Positions 1-7,960 of a DNA stretch of 29,219 nucleotides are shown in pieces. Positions within the stretch are counted from its first letter, which is position 1, and every line of letters starts with the position of its first letter. The notes under the pieces were generated by a model. That model was not told the origin of the DNA and ran no database searches. It saw only the letters and a program-made list of their open reading frames with translations. A program made the position numbers and the translations under genes. The stretch comes from Methanobacterium sp. (GTDB lineage: Archaea > Methanobacteriota > Methanobacteria > Methanobacteriales > Methanobacteriaceae), in contig PLXT01000107.1 of NCBI GenBank assembly GCA_003151535.1, forward strand, positions 1-29,219, in the 5' to 3' direction.

Positions 1-276
1 AATAACAAAACAAACACCCCTTCAAACACCCAAAACACAGAAGCACAAACCTTCAAAAAAAGAAAAAAATCTAAGACCCTAAAAAAAATAATATAGATAT
101 GGATTAATACGAGGAATATTATCTTTAAGAATTTTTGTGGGATATTAAAGTAAATATAATTAAAATGTCAAACCAAATTAGATATACTAACTGGTAGACA
201 AAAACTCAGGAAATTGTCCAGATATTGTATCAAAATATTCAATAAACAATTCCAATTTAATCTGTGAGGTGTTAAA

Positions 277-468
277 ATAGACGATCAAAAACTTGAAGAG
301 CCTTGTAAATGCGGTTGTGAAGAAAAAAAGGATGAAGAAAAAATTGAAACATGCTATTTTTGTCTAAAAAAGTTTGACATAAACAAGGACGATTCCAGTC
401 ATTACAAATTTGATAAGTATCCAATGTGTGATTATTGTTCCGAGTTTTATGGGTTTTATTCCGACTAA
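277..468 (+). CDS. Small cysteine-rich (zinc-ribbon-like) protein with apparent ATA start
   Basis: A 63-residue open frame ends at the TAA at 466-468. It contains C-x-C-x-C near the N-terminus, then CYFC and CDYC pairs about 21 residues apart, the layout of a treble-clef or zinc-ribbon metal site. A strong ribosome binding site (gaggtg, 266-271) sits five bases before codon 277, but that codon is ATA. The frame has an in-frame stop at 265-267 and no ATG, GTG or TTG before the late Met in PMCDYC. Either ATA initiates, or an ATG has mutated or been misread. Function is unknown; a small metal-binding or nucleic-acid-associated protein is inference. It converges with the mutase gene ending at 500. 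Confidence 0.5.
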   Translation: MDDQKLEEPCKCGCEEKKDEEKIETCYFCLKKFDINKDDSSHYKFDKYPMCDYCSEFYGFYSD

Positions 469-499
469 TTCTCAATTTAACATCTGCAAAAGAGTAAAA

Positions 500-1855
500 T
501 TAGGATTTTAAACTTTTTTTAACGAGTGATAAACCCCATTCCGCTAATTTCTTAGCATCTTCCTCATTTTCAGCTTCAGAAAAACATCTAAAAATTGGTT
601 CAGTCCCAGATGGTCTTATAATGACCCATCCTTCATCTTTAAATATTTTAACACCATCCTTGGTATCTACTTCATAATCACATGTGACATCTACAATCTT
701 TCCCATAACATCTTTTTTTAGATCATCGGGGCATTCAACTTTGAGCTTTGAAGAACAATACTTAGGAAGTGCTTCTATTAATTCTGAAAGTGGTTTCTTT
801 TCTTTTGCAATTATCTCAACTATTTTAGCTGTTGAGAGAGCTGCATCCCTTCCATACACGAAGTCAGGGAATATTAAGCCCCCATTTTCTTCTCCACCAA
901 ATAATCCTTTTCTATCTTTAAGCTCTCTTGCAACTAGAAGATCACCAACCCTTGTTGCAATTACTTCTCCCCCATATTTTCCTGCGATGTCATAAATCGC
1001 AGCAGATGTTGCAACTGTCGTGACTATTGTTCCTCCCCCATTTTCTATGAGCATATCCTTTTCTACTAATGCAAATGTTTTATCACCGAAAACAAAATTT
1101 CCCTTTTCATCAATACAGATTGTACGATCTGCATCACCATCATGAGCTATTCCTAAGTCTGCATTTGTGGCCTTCACAACTTCAATTAGCTCTTCCAAGT
1201 TTTCTGCTGTAGGTTCAGGATTTCTTCCTGGGAAAAAACCATCAGGTTGGCAGTTCATGGTTGTAACTTCACATCCAAGCTTCCTGAGTAGATATGGTGT
1301 TGTAAAACATGCAGCTCCACTCCCACAGTCTACAATTACTTTCAATTTTGCTTTTTTAATAACTTCTACATCAACACGATTGAATACATTTTCAACATAT
1401 TCATCTATAATCCCCGGGTTCTCAAAAACTTCCCCAATTTCATTCCATGAAACTCTATCAGGATTTCCATCGAAAAACATTTGTTCAATCTTTACTTCCA
1501 TTTCATCAGGGATACCAATACCATACTCATCAACGAATTTTAAACCATTATATTTTGGAGGATTATGAGATGCTGTTATCATTACTCCACCATCATAATA
1601 AGTTCTTACTGCAAATTGAACGGTAGGTGTAGGCAGAATTCCAAGATCAATAACTTGGCATCCTGAAGATAAAAGTCCAGCTATAACAGAATGCTTTATC
1701 ATCTCTGTTGATGTTCTCGGATCACCACCAACTGCAACTGTTCCATTAACAAGACTACCATAAGCTGCTGCTAGTTTTGATGCAAATTCAGGTGTTAATT
1801 CCTGATTTGCAATTCTTCTAACTCCGAATGTTCCAAATAATCGTTTCATTGTCAT
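500..1855 (-). CDS. glmM: Phosphoglucosamine mutase / phosphomannomutase (alpha-D-phosphohexomutase family)
   Basis: The 451-residue protein has every hallmark of the alpha-D-phosphohexomutases. The catalytic phosphoserine loop TASHNPP (Ser96) is followed by the metal-binding DGDADR at about 239-244, a sugar-binding GGEENGG loop, and the C-terminal phosphate-binding RPSGTEPIFR. It should interconvert glucosamine-6-P and glucosamine-1-P, or mannose-6-P and mannose-1-P, for UDP-GlcNAc, pseudomurein and glycan synthesis. Length alone does not separate glucosamine from mannose specificity, and the GlmM call rests on overall archaeal similarity. The first ATG (1855) is preferred because ggag lies seven bases upstream; a second Met two codons later is possible. 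It is monocistronic as far as can be seen. Confidence 0.85.
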   Translation of the reverse strand: MTMKRLFGTFGVRRIANQELTPEFASKLAAAYGSLVNGTVAVGGDPRTSTEMIKHSVIAGLLSSGCQVIDLGILPTPTVQFAVRTYYDGGVMITASHNPPKYNGLKFVDEYGIGIPDEMEVKIEQMFFDGNPDRVSWNEIGEVFENPGIIDEYVENVFNRVDVEVIKKAKLKVIVDCGSGAACFTTPYLLRKLGCEVTTMNCQPDGFFPGRNPEPTAENLEELIEVVKATNADLGIAHDGDADRTICIDEKGNFVFGDKTFALVEKDMLIENGGGTIVTTVATSAAIYDIAGKYGGEVIATRVGDLLVARELKDRKGLFGGEENGGLIFPDFVYGRDAALSTAKIVEIIAKEKKPLSELIEALPKYCSSKLKVECPDDLKKDVMGKIVDVTCDYEVDTKDGVKIFKDEGWVIIRPSGTEPIFRCFSEAENEEDAKKLAEWGLSLVKKSLKS

Positions 1856-2006
1856 AAAACAACTCCAATTTTTTATAATTTATTTATTTTGATATGTTAA
1901 AGTATGAAACATAATATATTAAAATTTATAGTTTAGAATAACTCTTTCCTCACTTGATTTAAGGAAGTATCGAATGAGTTTTTTTATTCTTGAACCTAAC
2001 CTGATA

Positions 2007-2399
2007 TTATGCAATAATTTTCAATGACTTTGAATCTTTTAATATTAATTCTAAACTACCATTATACTCTGTAACTATTCCTAATATTTTAATTCGCTTA
2101 TTAAGTAAATTGTTTAGGTTAATATTATTCTTTTCAAGATCGTCGGCTTCTTTTCCAAAAATAACCAAATTAATTTTACCACTATTATCCATTATTTCTA
2201 AGAAGTATGTGTGTTTGTCAGATGATTCCTTTATATTATCAACAACCCCCTCTATAGAAATCTTTTCATCAAGCATTCCCAAATTTATTTCATTTATTTG
2301 ATAGCTGTTTGGTGTTATTTGTCCTGAAAAAATAGTCGTAGCAATTATTCCGAAAATTGAAAGAATCAATGCTATTTTTAATATGCAGCAATCTTCCAT
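2007..2399 (-). CDS. Membrane-anchored OB-fold (tRNA_anti-type) nucleic-acid-binding protein
   Basis: About 130 residues. An N-terminal hydrophobic helix (LKIALILSIFGIIATTIF) acts as an uncleaved anchor or signal. Behind it is an OB-fold pattern: ISIEGVVDNI, then HTYFLEIMDNSGKINLVIFG, then KRIKILGIVTEYNGSLELILKDSKSLKII. This is the strand arrangement of the tRNA_anti / replication-protein-A-like OB domain, here apparently displayed outside the membrane. Two adjacent ATGs occur. The second (2399) has better spacing to gggtga than the first (2402), which differs by one residue. It lies just upstream of the ligase 3' end in the same direction but 115 bp away. Ligand and function are unknown; small OB-fold proteins of this kind are often annotated only as nucleic acid binding. 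Confidence 0.6.
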   Translation of the reverse strand: MEDCCILKIALILSIFGIIATTIFSGQITPNSYQINEINLGMLDEKISIEGVVDNIKESSDKHTYFLEIMDNSGKINLVIFGKEADDLEKNNINLNNLLNKRIKILGIVTEYNGSLELILKDSKSLKIIA

Positions 2400-2487
2400 C
2401 ATTTCACCCGCTGTCTTAACAAATTGAAAAATTTTGTTTATTATATTTATAATAATAATCTTATAAAAATTAATACTATTTAATATT

Positions 2488-2505
2488 AAAATAAAAAAAA
2501 TAAAA
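2488..2505 (-). terminator. U-tract terminator after the region upstream of ligase stop
   Basis: Read on the minus strand, the ligase stop codon (2518) is followed within about 12 bases by an uninterrupted T-rich run broken only by single As. Oligo-U tracts of this kind terminate transcription in Methanobacteriales without needing a hairpin. Confidence 0.5.
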
Positions 2506-2517
2506 TTATTTTGTTAG

Positions 2518-4200
2518 TTAATTACCTTTAAACATTGAATTAATCCTTTCAACTGTATCTATATCATCAATGCTTAGATCATCACGTATTCTCTTAACAA
2601 CTGGGAAACGTAGAGAATAACCACTTTCATATTCTGGGCTCTTAACTATTTCACTGTAGGCTATTTCAAGGATAATATGTGGTGCGATTTCTACTTGTCT
2701 ACCGTTTTTACTAATGATTATAGGTTCTACTAGATTATGAAGCTCTAAAAGAGTTTTATCATCAAGTCCCGTTGCTGCATAAGCCAATGTTTTGAGCTCA
2801 TTATTTTCATCCTTGGCAGCTAATAAATATGAACCAATTAAATGGGCTCGTTTACCACGACCATAACTTCCCCCGACCACAACGAGATCCAAAGTTTCTG
2901 GCTCTGCTTTTAATTTCAACATTTTTTTGCCCCTTATTCCTGGCATGTATGAGGCATGTGGATCTTTTATCATTATACCCTCATGTCCGCCTTTAATAGA
3001 TTCATTAAAAAGATTTTCAGCATCTTGTAATGAATCCGGGGTTACTTTCACTTGTGTACTGAGCTGTATATTATCATTAACAGTTACTAAAGATTCTAGA
3101 ACTTCTCTTCTTTTCTCAAATGGAGAATCTATTAACGGTCCATTATAATAAAGAACATCAAAGAGGAAAAGTTTGAGTGGTACCTCTTCCCTCATTCTTT
3201 CTATATCGTACTTTCTTCTGACTCTTTGAAGGATGTATTGAAACGATATAGGTTTCCCATCACGGATAACTATTATTTCTCCTTCAACAATGAAATCTTC
3301 AGCTGGGAGAGATTTTTTAATATATTCAACTATTTCAGGGACTGCTTTACTTATGTTCTCAAGCCGTCTAGTAAAAATGTTAACCTCATTATCTAATCTA
3401 TGAATTTGAACCCTAATCCCATCATATTTAGTTTCACATAATGCCCAACCCATTTCCAAAATACTAGTGGATATACCTGGAGAAAGCTGTGCAAGCATTG
3501 GTTTTACAGGTTTCCCCGGATTTAGAGTGAGATTTTTAAGTCCTTCAGTCCCTTCTTCTTTTGAAACTTCAGCTACTAAACCCAAATCATTTGTAAGCAT
3601 ATGTGCCCTCTCAACAACAGATTTTTCAACTCCAAAAGCCATTGCTAGAGCGTCTCTAATAGTTCCCTCGCCAACCCCTACCCGTAGCTCTTCTATAACT
3701 GTACGAGTGATATATTTTGCCTCTGTAGGTGAAGAAGAAGATAAAAGCTCCCTCAGTATTTCTAACTTCTTTGTCTGTGCTTTGCTACCAGATATAGTTG
3801 CAATCTTAATCAGATTGCTGTGAACTTTTTCTATGGTCAATGATCTTGTAAATAATGTTGCCTGTTTCTTTTTTCTGAAGAGATTCTCAGCTGCCTGTCC
3901 AATATCACCTGCATCTCTTTGCATGTCCTCCACATCTTGTGGTTTAACCCCAACCACAAAAGCTATAGCCTTCATAAGGATTTTTGTCCCTATTCCGAGT
4001 TCTTCCTCACTCCAAGTAGAAAATACTCTCCCTAATGATAGTAGAGTTACTATTGGAAGTAATTTAGGATTTTTTTCACCTATATCCGCGAAAAATTTCG
4101 ATAGAATGGAAGTCTTTTCTAGTCTTTTAGTAGTAGAATCTAATGCCTCGTAAACGTCTACCATTTTACTATAACTCATTCCAACATCTGAAACATTCAT
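2518..4200 (-). CDS. lig: ATP-dependent DNA ligase
   Basis: The 560-residue protein fits archaeal replicative ATP-dependent ligases in length and order. An N-terminal DNA-binding domain (about 1-230) is followed by the nucleotidyltransferase core with the adenylated lysine in KYDGIR (Lys258), then motifs such as VEGEIIVI, FDVLYYNG and EGIMIKD. A C-terminal OB domain carries LDLVVVGGSYGRGKR and RFPVVKRIRDD. It seals nicks in Okazaki-fragment joining and repair through an enzyme-AMP intermediate. The start at 4200 is chosen because an aggtaag site lies six bases upstream. The later Met8 would match shorter homologs but lacks a good binding site. It stands alone, with about 325 bp of non-coding DNA upstream. 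Confidence 0.93.
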   Translation of the reverse strand: MNVSDVGMSYSKMVDVYEALDSTTKRLEKTSILSKFFADIGEKNPKLLPIVTLLSLGRVFSTWSEEELGIGTKILMKAIAFVVGVKPQDVEDMQRDAGDIGQAAENLFRKKKQATLFTRSLTIEKVHSNLIKIATISGSKAQTKKLEILRELLSSSSPTEAKYITRTVIEELRVGVGEGTIRDALAMAFGVEKSVVERAHMLTNDLGLVAEVSKEEGTEGLKNLTLNPGKPVKPMLAQLSPGISTSILEMGWALCETKYDGIRVQIHRLDNEVNIFTRRLENISKAVPEIVEYIKKSLPAEDFIVEGEIIVIRDGKPISFQYILQRVRRKYDIERMREEVPLKLFLFDVLYYNGPLIDSPFEKRREVLESLVTVNDNIQLSTQVKVTPDSLQDAENLFNESIKGGHEGIMIKDPHASYMPGIRGKKMLKLKAEPETLDLVVVGGSYGRGKRAHLIGSYLLAAKDENNELKTLAYAATGLDDKTLLELHNLVEPIIISKNGRQVEIAPHIILEIAYSEIVKSPEYESGYSLRFPVVKRIRDDLSIDDIDTVERINSMFKGN

Positions 4201-4499
4201 ATTCTTACCTACCCTTAAATTTTAATGAAAACCAATAAATTTGATATTAAATCTAGTTACGATAACTAAATACAAATATAATTTTATTTATTTAAACCCG
4301 ATTTTGTTTTATTATATATTCTTAACAAGTTAGAAGTTAATAGTTTTTGTTCTTAATGGTTTTAAATAAAATTTCAAGTTATTCAGGAACTAATAAAAAA
4401 AGATATTTATCAAAATAAGGTGTATTAATTAAACAAAAAAAATTAGTTTTAAATAAATTTTGCTTCAATTTTAGTGGCAACAATAAAATTATGGTGTAC
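4201..4499. other. AT-rich intergenic region between ligase and the disulfide reductase operon
   Basis: Roughly 300 bp, strongly AT-rich, holding the promoter region for the ligase gene (minus strand) on its left side. No open frame with a ribosome binding site, tandem repeat or RNA gene is visible. Confidence 0.5.
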
Positions 4500-4517
4500 A
4501 AAAAAAATAAAAAAAAT
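4500..4517 (-). terminator. U-tract terminator after the FTR-rubredoxin gene
   Basis: On the minus strand the stop codon at 4528 is followed by two runs of eight and seven or more Ts separated by one A, a typical archaeal U-tract terminator. Confidence 0.55.
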
Positions 4518-4527
4518 TAACCCCCCC

Positions 4528-5040
4528 TTAGATGAATTTCTCGAATCTGTCGCCTGAAACTTTACATATTGGGCAAATTTCTGGAGGTTTATCCCGTGCA
4601 CACAAATATCCGCAAACTTTACAACGCCACACTGGTTTCGAGAGTTCAGTTGAAATTTTAAATCCTGTATTAGCCTTCATTTCCTCCCTTTCATCGGGTG
4701 ATGGTCTTCTCTCAGGTATGGGTTGTAATTTTTTCTCACCGCTTAAAATCACACCTGAGATGTACAATCCACAGTAACATGCCCCATAATCCACAAGGTC
4801 AGGATCTCGGTAATCACAAGGACATATTATATCCAAATCATCCTGCCTATCCCCTGAAGCAAGTCGGCATGGGCATGCTGCATGACCATATCGTTTGATA
4901 TTAATTAATATACTTTTTAAAAGTTCTTTAGTAAACTCTACATCAGCATTTAGATGATATCCTGATGATTCTGCATCTTTTTTTACCTTCAGGTAATATG
5001 AATCGACTTCGTCGGCCGTTGGCTCATCAAAGTCATTCAT
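4528..5040 (-). CDS. Ferredoxin:disulfide reductase (FTR catalytic domain fused to rubredoxin)
   Basis: The 170-residue protein has two domains. Residues about 1-110 are an FTR catalytic chain: CPC, then ICPCDYRDPDLVDYGACYCG, the cysteine set that holds an active-site [4Fe-4S] cluster next to a redox disulfide. Residues about 135-170 are a rubredoxin-like domain, WRCKVCGYLC...EICPIC. FTR-rubredoxin fusions are known from methanogens, where ferredoxin-derived electrons reduce a NrdH or thioredoxin-like partner. The next gene upstream is exactly such a partner and overlaps by four bases (ATGA). An unusual point is that the third motif reads CYC, whereas chloroplast and cyanobacterial FTR have CHC, so the catalytic His is Tyr here. 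Confidence 0.85.
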   Translation of the reverse strand: MNDFDEPTADEVDSYYLKVKKDAESSGYHLNADVEFTKELLKSILINIKRYGHAACPCRLASGDRQDDLDIICPCDYRDPDLVDYGACYCGLYISGVILSGEKKLQPIPERRPSPDEREEMKANTGFKISTELSKPVWRCKVCGYLCARDKPPEICPICKVSGDRFEKFI

Positions 5041-5315
5041 CCAATTTCCTCCTTTATCTCATCCTCTTTGAAACCTACTATAGTTTTTTCATCGTTAATA
5101 ACGAGTATGGGGAATGACACTTGTGGATTCCATTTTTTAACCATTTCTATAACTTCTTCCCTTTCTTTGCCCTTCTCGAGATCTACGTATACATAATCAT
5201 AACTTGCACCAATATCCTCTATTAGTGCCCTAGTCTTTTTACACCATCCACATGTGCTTAATGCAAAAAGAACTAATTTACCTTTGTCTTGACCTTCAAC
5301 GTGCTGCATTACCAT
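5037..5315 (-). CDS. Glutaredoxin/NrdH-like redoxin
   Basis: A thioredoxin-fold protein of 92 residues with active site STCGWCKKT, a cis-Pro segment (VSFPILVIND) and the glutaredoxin-like end EDEIKEEIG. It presumably carries reducing equivalents from the downstream FTR-rubredoxin protein to cellular disulfides such as those of anaerobic ribonucleotide reductase; the target is inference. The ATG at 5315 is preferred because gggagg lies nine bases upstream. A TTG at 5336 would put the binding site inside the gene. Its stop overlaps the start of the reductase gene, implying translational coupling in a two-gene operon. Confidence 0.82.
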   Translation of the reverse strand: MVMQHVEGQDKGKLVLFALSTCGWCKKTRALIEDIGASYDYVYVDLEKGKEREEVIEMVKKWNPQVSFPILVINDEKTIVGFKEDEIKEEIG

Positions 5316-5504
5316 AACTCTCAGCCTCCCTGGCAAAAATTTTATTCAATGTTCTCATATTATGTACGAGCTTGTATTAATAATTTTTTTTAGACAGCTT
5401 AAAATGAATTAAAAAAGTTTAAAACATCCTTTTCTTGTTTAAAACTTATTTAAAATTTGGGAATATGGACTCTAAAATAGTTATTTAATGAATATTGAAG
5501 AAAT

Positions 5505-5735
5505 TTACTTTTTCTTGTCAAAACTAATTTTTTTAATATCAACAAGACACTCTTCATTGGTACAATATTCGAATAGATGTCCACATTCACTGCAACGAAT
5601 AACACCTATAGTTCCTTGAGGAACGTGTGGTATGTAGAATGCTTCATCATTTGTTCCTGTATCTCTTTTTCTTGATATATCTTTATCAGTACATCCACAT
5701 TTAGGACATTTTTGACTTAATTTTTCTGCTTTCAT
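5505..5735 (-). CDS. Conserved zinc-ribbon protein
   Basis: 76 residues with a clear zinc ribbon: CPKCGC near residue 10 and RCSECGH near residue 48, plus a further C-x4-C pair (YCTNEEC). The middle is polar, with the segment EAFYIPHVPQGTIGVIRC. The start is supported by aggag eight bases before the ATG. It is encoded alone between the redoxin operon and thiC. I do not recognise a named family; the fold suggests metal-dependent protein or nucleic acid contacts, with no evidence for a specific role. Confidence 0.6.
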   Translation of the reverse strand: MKAEKLSQKCPKCGCTDKDISRKRDTGTNDEAFYIPHVPQGTIGVIRCSECGHLFEYCTNEECLVDIKKISFDKKK

Positions 5736-5887
5736 GAGATTTACTCCTGAGTATATTTCAAAATATTTTTCATTTTCCCAATTTGTATTTTAAAATTATT
5801 GTTGTACGAAATCATATAAATAGTTTGGCATGTTACAAACTAGTTATAATTTAATAAAAAAAATTGGAATTGCTTTAATGTAAATAT

Positions 5888-7162
5888 TTAAATATTATCC
5901 CTTACAAGCCTAAGTGCACAAAATTCACCGCACATAGTACACATATCTTGCTCGGAGATGTGTTTACGCTCCCTGCACTTAGCTGGTTTTTCTTGGTCAA
6001 AAGCTAGTTCAAACTGTTTTTGCCAGTCAAAATTCTTTCTAGCGATCGCCATTTCTACTTCACGTTCCCATGCACCATTCACACCCTTAGCAATATCACC
6101 TGCTTCTGCTGCAATTTTTGAAGCTATTACACCTTCTTTAACATCATCAATGTTTGGTATTGCAAGATGCTCAGCCGGTGTAACATAGCAAAGGAAATCG
6201 GCACCGGATGCTGCTGCAATTGCACCACCAATCGCAGAAGTAATATGATCATAACCTGGGGCCAGATCAGTTACAAGGGGACCTAAAACATAAAATGGAG
6301 CGTCTTTGCATATGGTCTTCTGGATCTCAATATTGGCCTTTATTTGGTTTATTGGAACATGACCCGGCCCTTCAACCATAACCTGAACTCCTTTATCCCT
6401 TGCCCTTCCTACTAATTCACCCAAAGTAACAAGTTCCTGAATTTGAGGTACGTCCGATGCGTCATGTAAACATCCTGGTCTAAGACCATCACCTAAGCTT
6501 AACGTGACATCATATTCTTCTGCAACTTCGAGTATGTAATCGTAATTTTTGAATAATGGATTTTCTTCCTGGTTTTTTAGTATCCAAGCAGCTAAAAATG
6601 AACCTCCTCTACTTACTATGCCCATTATCCTGTTAGAATTCTTTACTTTATTAATAAGATCCATTGTAATACCGCAGTGAACAGTTATGAAGTCCACCCC
6701 CGCCTTGGCTTGATTTTCAATGGCACGGAGCATATCATCCCCATCCATATTCACTACCCCACCCTTAGTATTTGAAGCAGTGATACCTGCCTCATAAATT
6801 GGGACTGTCCCTATTGGCACATTTATCGTTTCCATAACAGCTTTCAAGACTTTTTCATATTCTGGGCCTGTACTTAAATCCATTATAGTATCTGCACCAT
6901 ACTTCACTGCTACTTTGGCCTTTTTAACTTCTAATTCAACTTTCTCAAGTTCAGAGGAAGATCCCAAGTTGGCATTGATCTTAGTTTTAAGACCTTTACC
7001 AATACCCACAGGTCTGCTTTTACCATTAATATTTTTGGGAATGACTATTCGGCCACTTGATAAACCTTTAATAATTTTGTGGACATCAATAGCTTCTGTT
7101 TCAGCTACTGATTTAATTTCATCTGTTATATTGCCCTTTAGGGCTTCTTTCATCTGGGTCAC
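5888..7162 (-). CDS. thiC: Phosphomethylpyrimidine synthase ThiC
   Basis: 424 residues, the short ThiC form seen in archaea and many anaerobes. The family signature is intact: GADTIMDLSTG, IGTVPIYEA, HCGIT, SRGG, LSLGDGLRPG, VEGPGHVPINQI, and LGPLVTDLAPGYDHITSAIGG. ThiC is a radical SAM enzyme that rearranges aminoimidazole ribotide into hydroxymethylpyrimidine phosphate for thiamine. The C-terminal cluster motif reads DMCTMCGEFCALR, i.e. C-x2-C-x3-C, one residue shorter than the C-x2-C-x4-C of the bacterial enzymes. A GTG start (7162) is chosen because gaggt lies seven bases upstream; the first ATG is three codons later. No TPP riboswitch was recognised upstream. Confidence 0.92.
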   Translation of the reverse strand: MTQMKEALKGNITDEIKSVAETEAIDVHKIIKGLSSGRIVIPKNINGKSRPVGIGKGLKTKINANLGSSSELEKVELEVKKAKVAVKYGADTIMDLSTGPEYEKVLKAVMETINVPIGTVPIYEAGITASNTKGGVVNMDGDDMLRAIENQAKAGVDFITVHCGITMDLINKVKNSNRIMGIVSRGGSFLAAWILKNQEENPLFKNYDYILEVAEEYDVTLSLGDGLRPGCLHDASDVPQIQELVTLGELVGRARDKGVQVMVEGPGHVPINQIKANIEIQKTICKDAPFYVLGPLVTDLAPGYDHITSAIGGAIAAASGADFLCYVTPAEHLAIPNIDDVKEGVIASKIAAEAGDIAKGVNGAWEREVEMAIARKNFDWQKQFELAFDQEKPAKCRERKHISEQDMCTMCGEFCALRLVRDNI

Positions 7163-7526
7163 TTTTGATACCTCATATAAACTGGAATATATTCGAAATT
7201 TTAAAACATTAATATATATTTATTCTGGACATAAATACAATTTATTAAATAGCAGTAATGAATTTGTGTAATATATTAATGATATACTCAAATTCCTATA
7301 TCTATTTATTCCAATATTTATGAAAGTCAACGAATGTATACATCCCGTTAACATCATATTAAATTATTTAAATAAATTATATCCCAAGTTAATCTATTTC
7401 TTTCATTAAATTAACATGTTGAACTCCCAATTTTCTGTTTTAATCTTAATATATGCTTTTTTTTGTAAATAATCCATGATATGGAGCATATTTGATTAAA
7501 TAGGTTTATTTTTTAGAAAATAAATA
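7163..7526. other. Divergent AT-rich intergenic region thiC / CBS gene
   Basis: About 390 bp separate the divergent starts. The thiC side has a TATA-like stretch around 7207-7222. The rest is AT-rich with no supported open frame, repeat or RNA gene. Confidence 0.45.
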
Positions 7527-7534
7527 TTTAAATA
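7527..7534 (+). promoter_or_regulatory. TATA box of the CBS-domain gene, suggesting a leaderless mRNA
   Basis: TTTAAATA is centred about 27 bases before the ATG at 7557. In archaea transcription begins about 22-27 bases after the TATA centre, which would put the first base at or next to the start codon. No GGTG/GGAG site is present just before this ATG, unlike most genes in the window. Confidence 0.45.
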
Positions 7535-7556
7535 TTGGGAAAGATAATGTATCAAT

Positions 7557-7931
7557 ATGATAAACAAGCTCGTTGCAGAGGACATTATGATCAAAGATTT
7601 ATATGTAACATCGCGTAATGACGTAGTTGCAGCAGCAAAATTGAAAATGATGCGCTGTAACGTTGGAGGATTGCCTGTTGTAGATAAGGGAAAGCTTGTT
7701 GGCATAATAACACACCGAGATGTGCTTTTAGCTGGTGGTGAGGCACTCGGGCTTAAAGTCGACGACTTGATGAGCAAAGATCTTATGGTTGCTGAGAGAA
7801 GTACACCAATATTAGAAATCACCAAGATAATGGCAGATAAAGGGTATCAGAGGATACCTGTAGTGGATAATGGAATTTTAATAGGCCTTATTACCCAAAG
7901 CAGTTTAATAAGGGCACTTGCAGGTATTTAA
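7557..7931 (+). CDS. CBS-domain protein (paired CBS module)
   Basis: A 124-residue protein made only of two CBS repeats: about 1-60 (VAEDIMIKDLYVTSRNDVVAAAKLK ... GIITHRDVLLA) and about 65-124 (VDDLMSKDLMVAERSTPILEITKIMAD ... GLITQSSLIRA). Each has the GGLPVVD/RIPVVD-V-G-I-IT pattern. Stand-alone CBS pairs bind adenosyl ligands (AMP, ATP, SAM) and regulate partners; no partner is fused or obviously adjacent. No ribosome binding site lies before the ATG, and the TATA position fits a leaderless transcript. It is transcribed away from thiC, and its 3' end faces the marker-8 gene with about 30 bp between. Confidence 0.85.
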   Translation: MINKLVAEDIMIKDLYVTSRNDVVAAAKLKMMRCNVGGLPVVDKGKLVGIITHRDVLLAGGEALGLKVDDLMSKDLMVAERSTPILEITKIMADKGYQRIPVVDNGILIGLITQSSLIRALAGI

Positions 7932-7960
7932 ATTAATAACCTGCAAAAATAACCATCCAC

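Noticed and set aside
7163..7556. TPP riboswitch upstream of thiC
   Set aside because: Neither strand shows the conserved CTGAGA and related THI-box elements, and the predicted leader is short.
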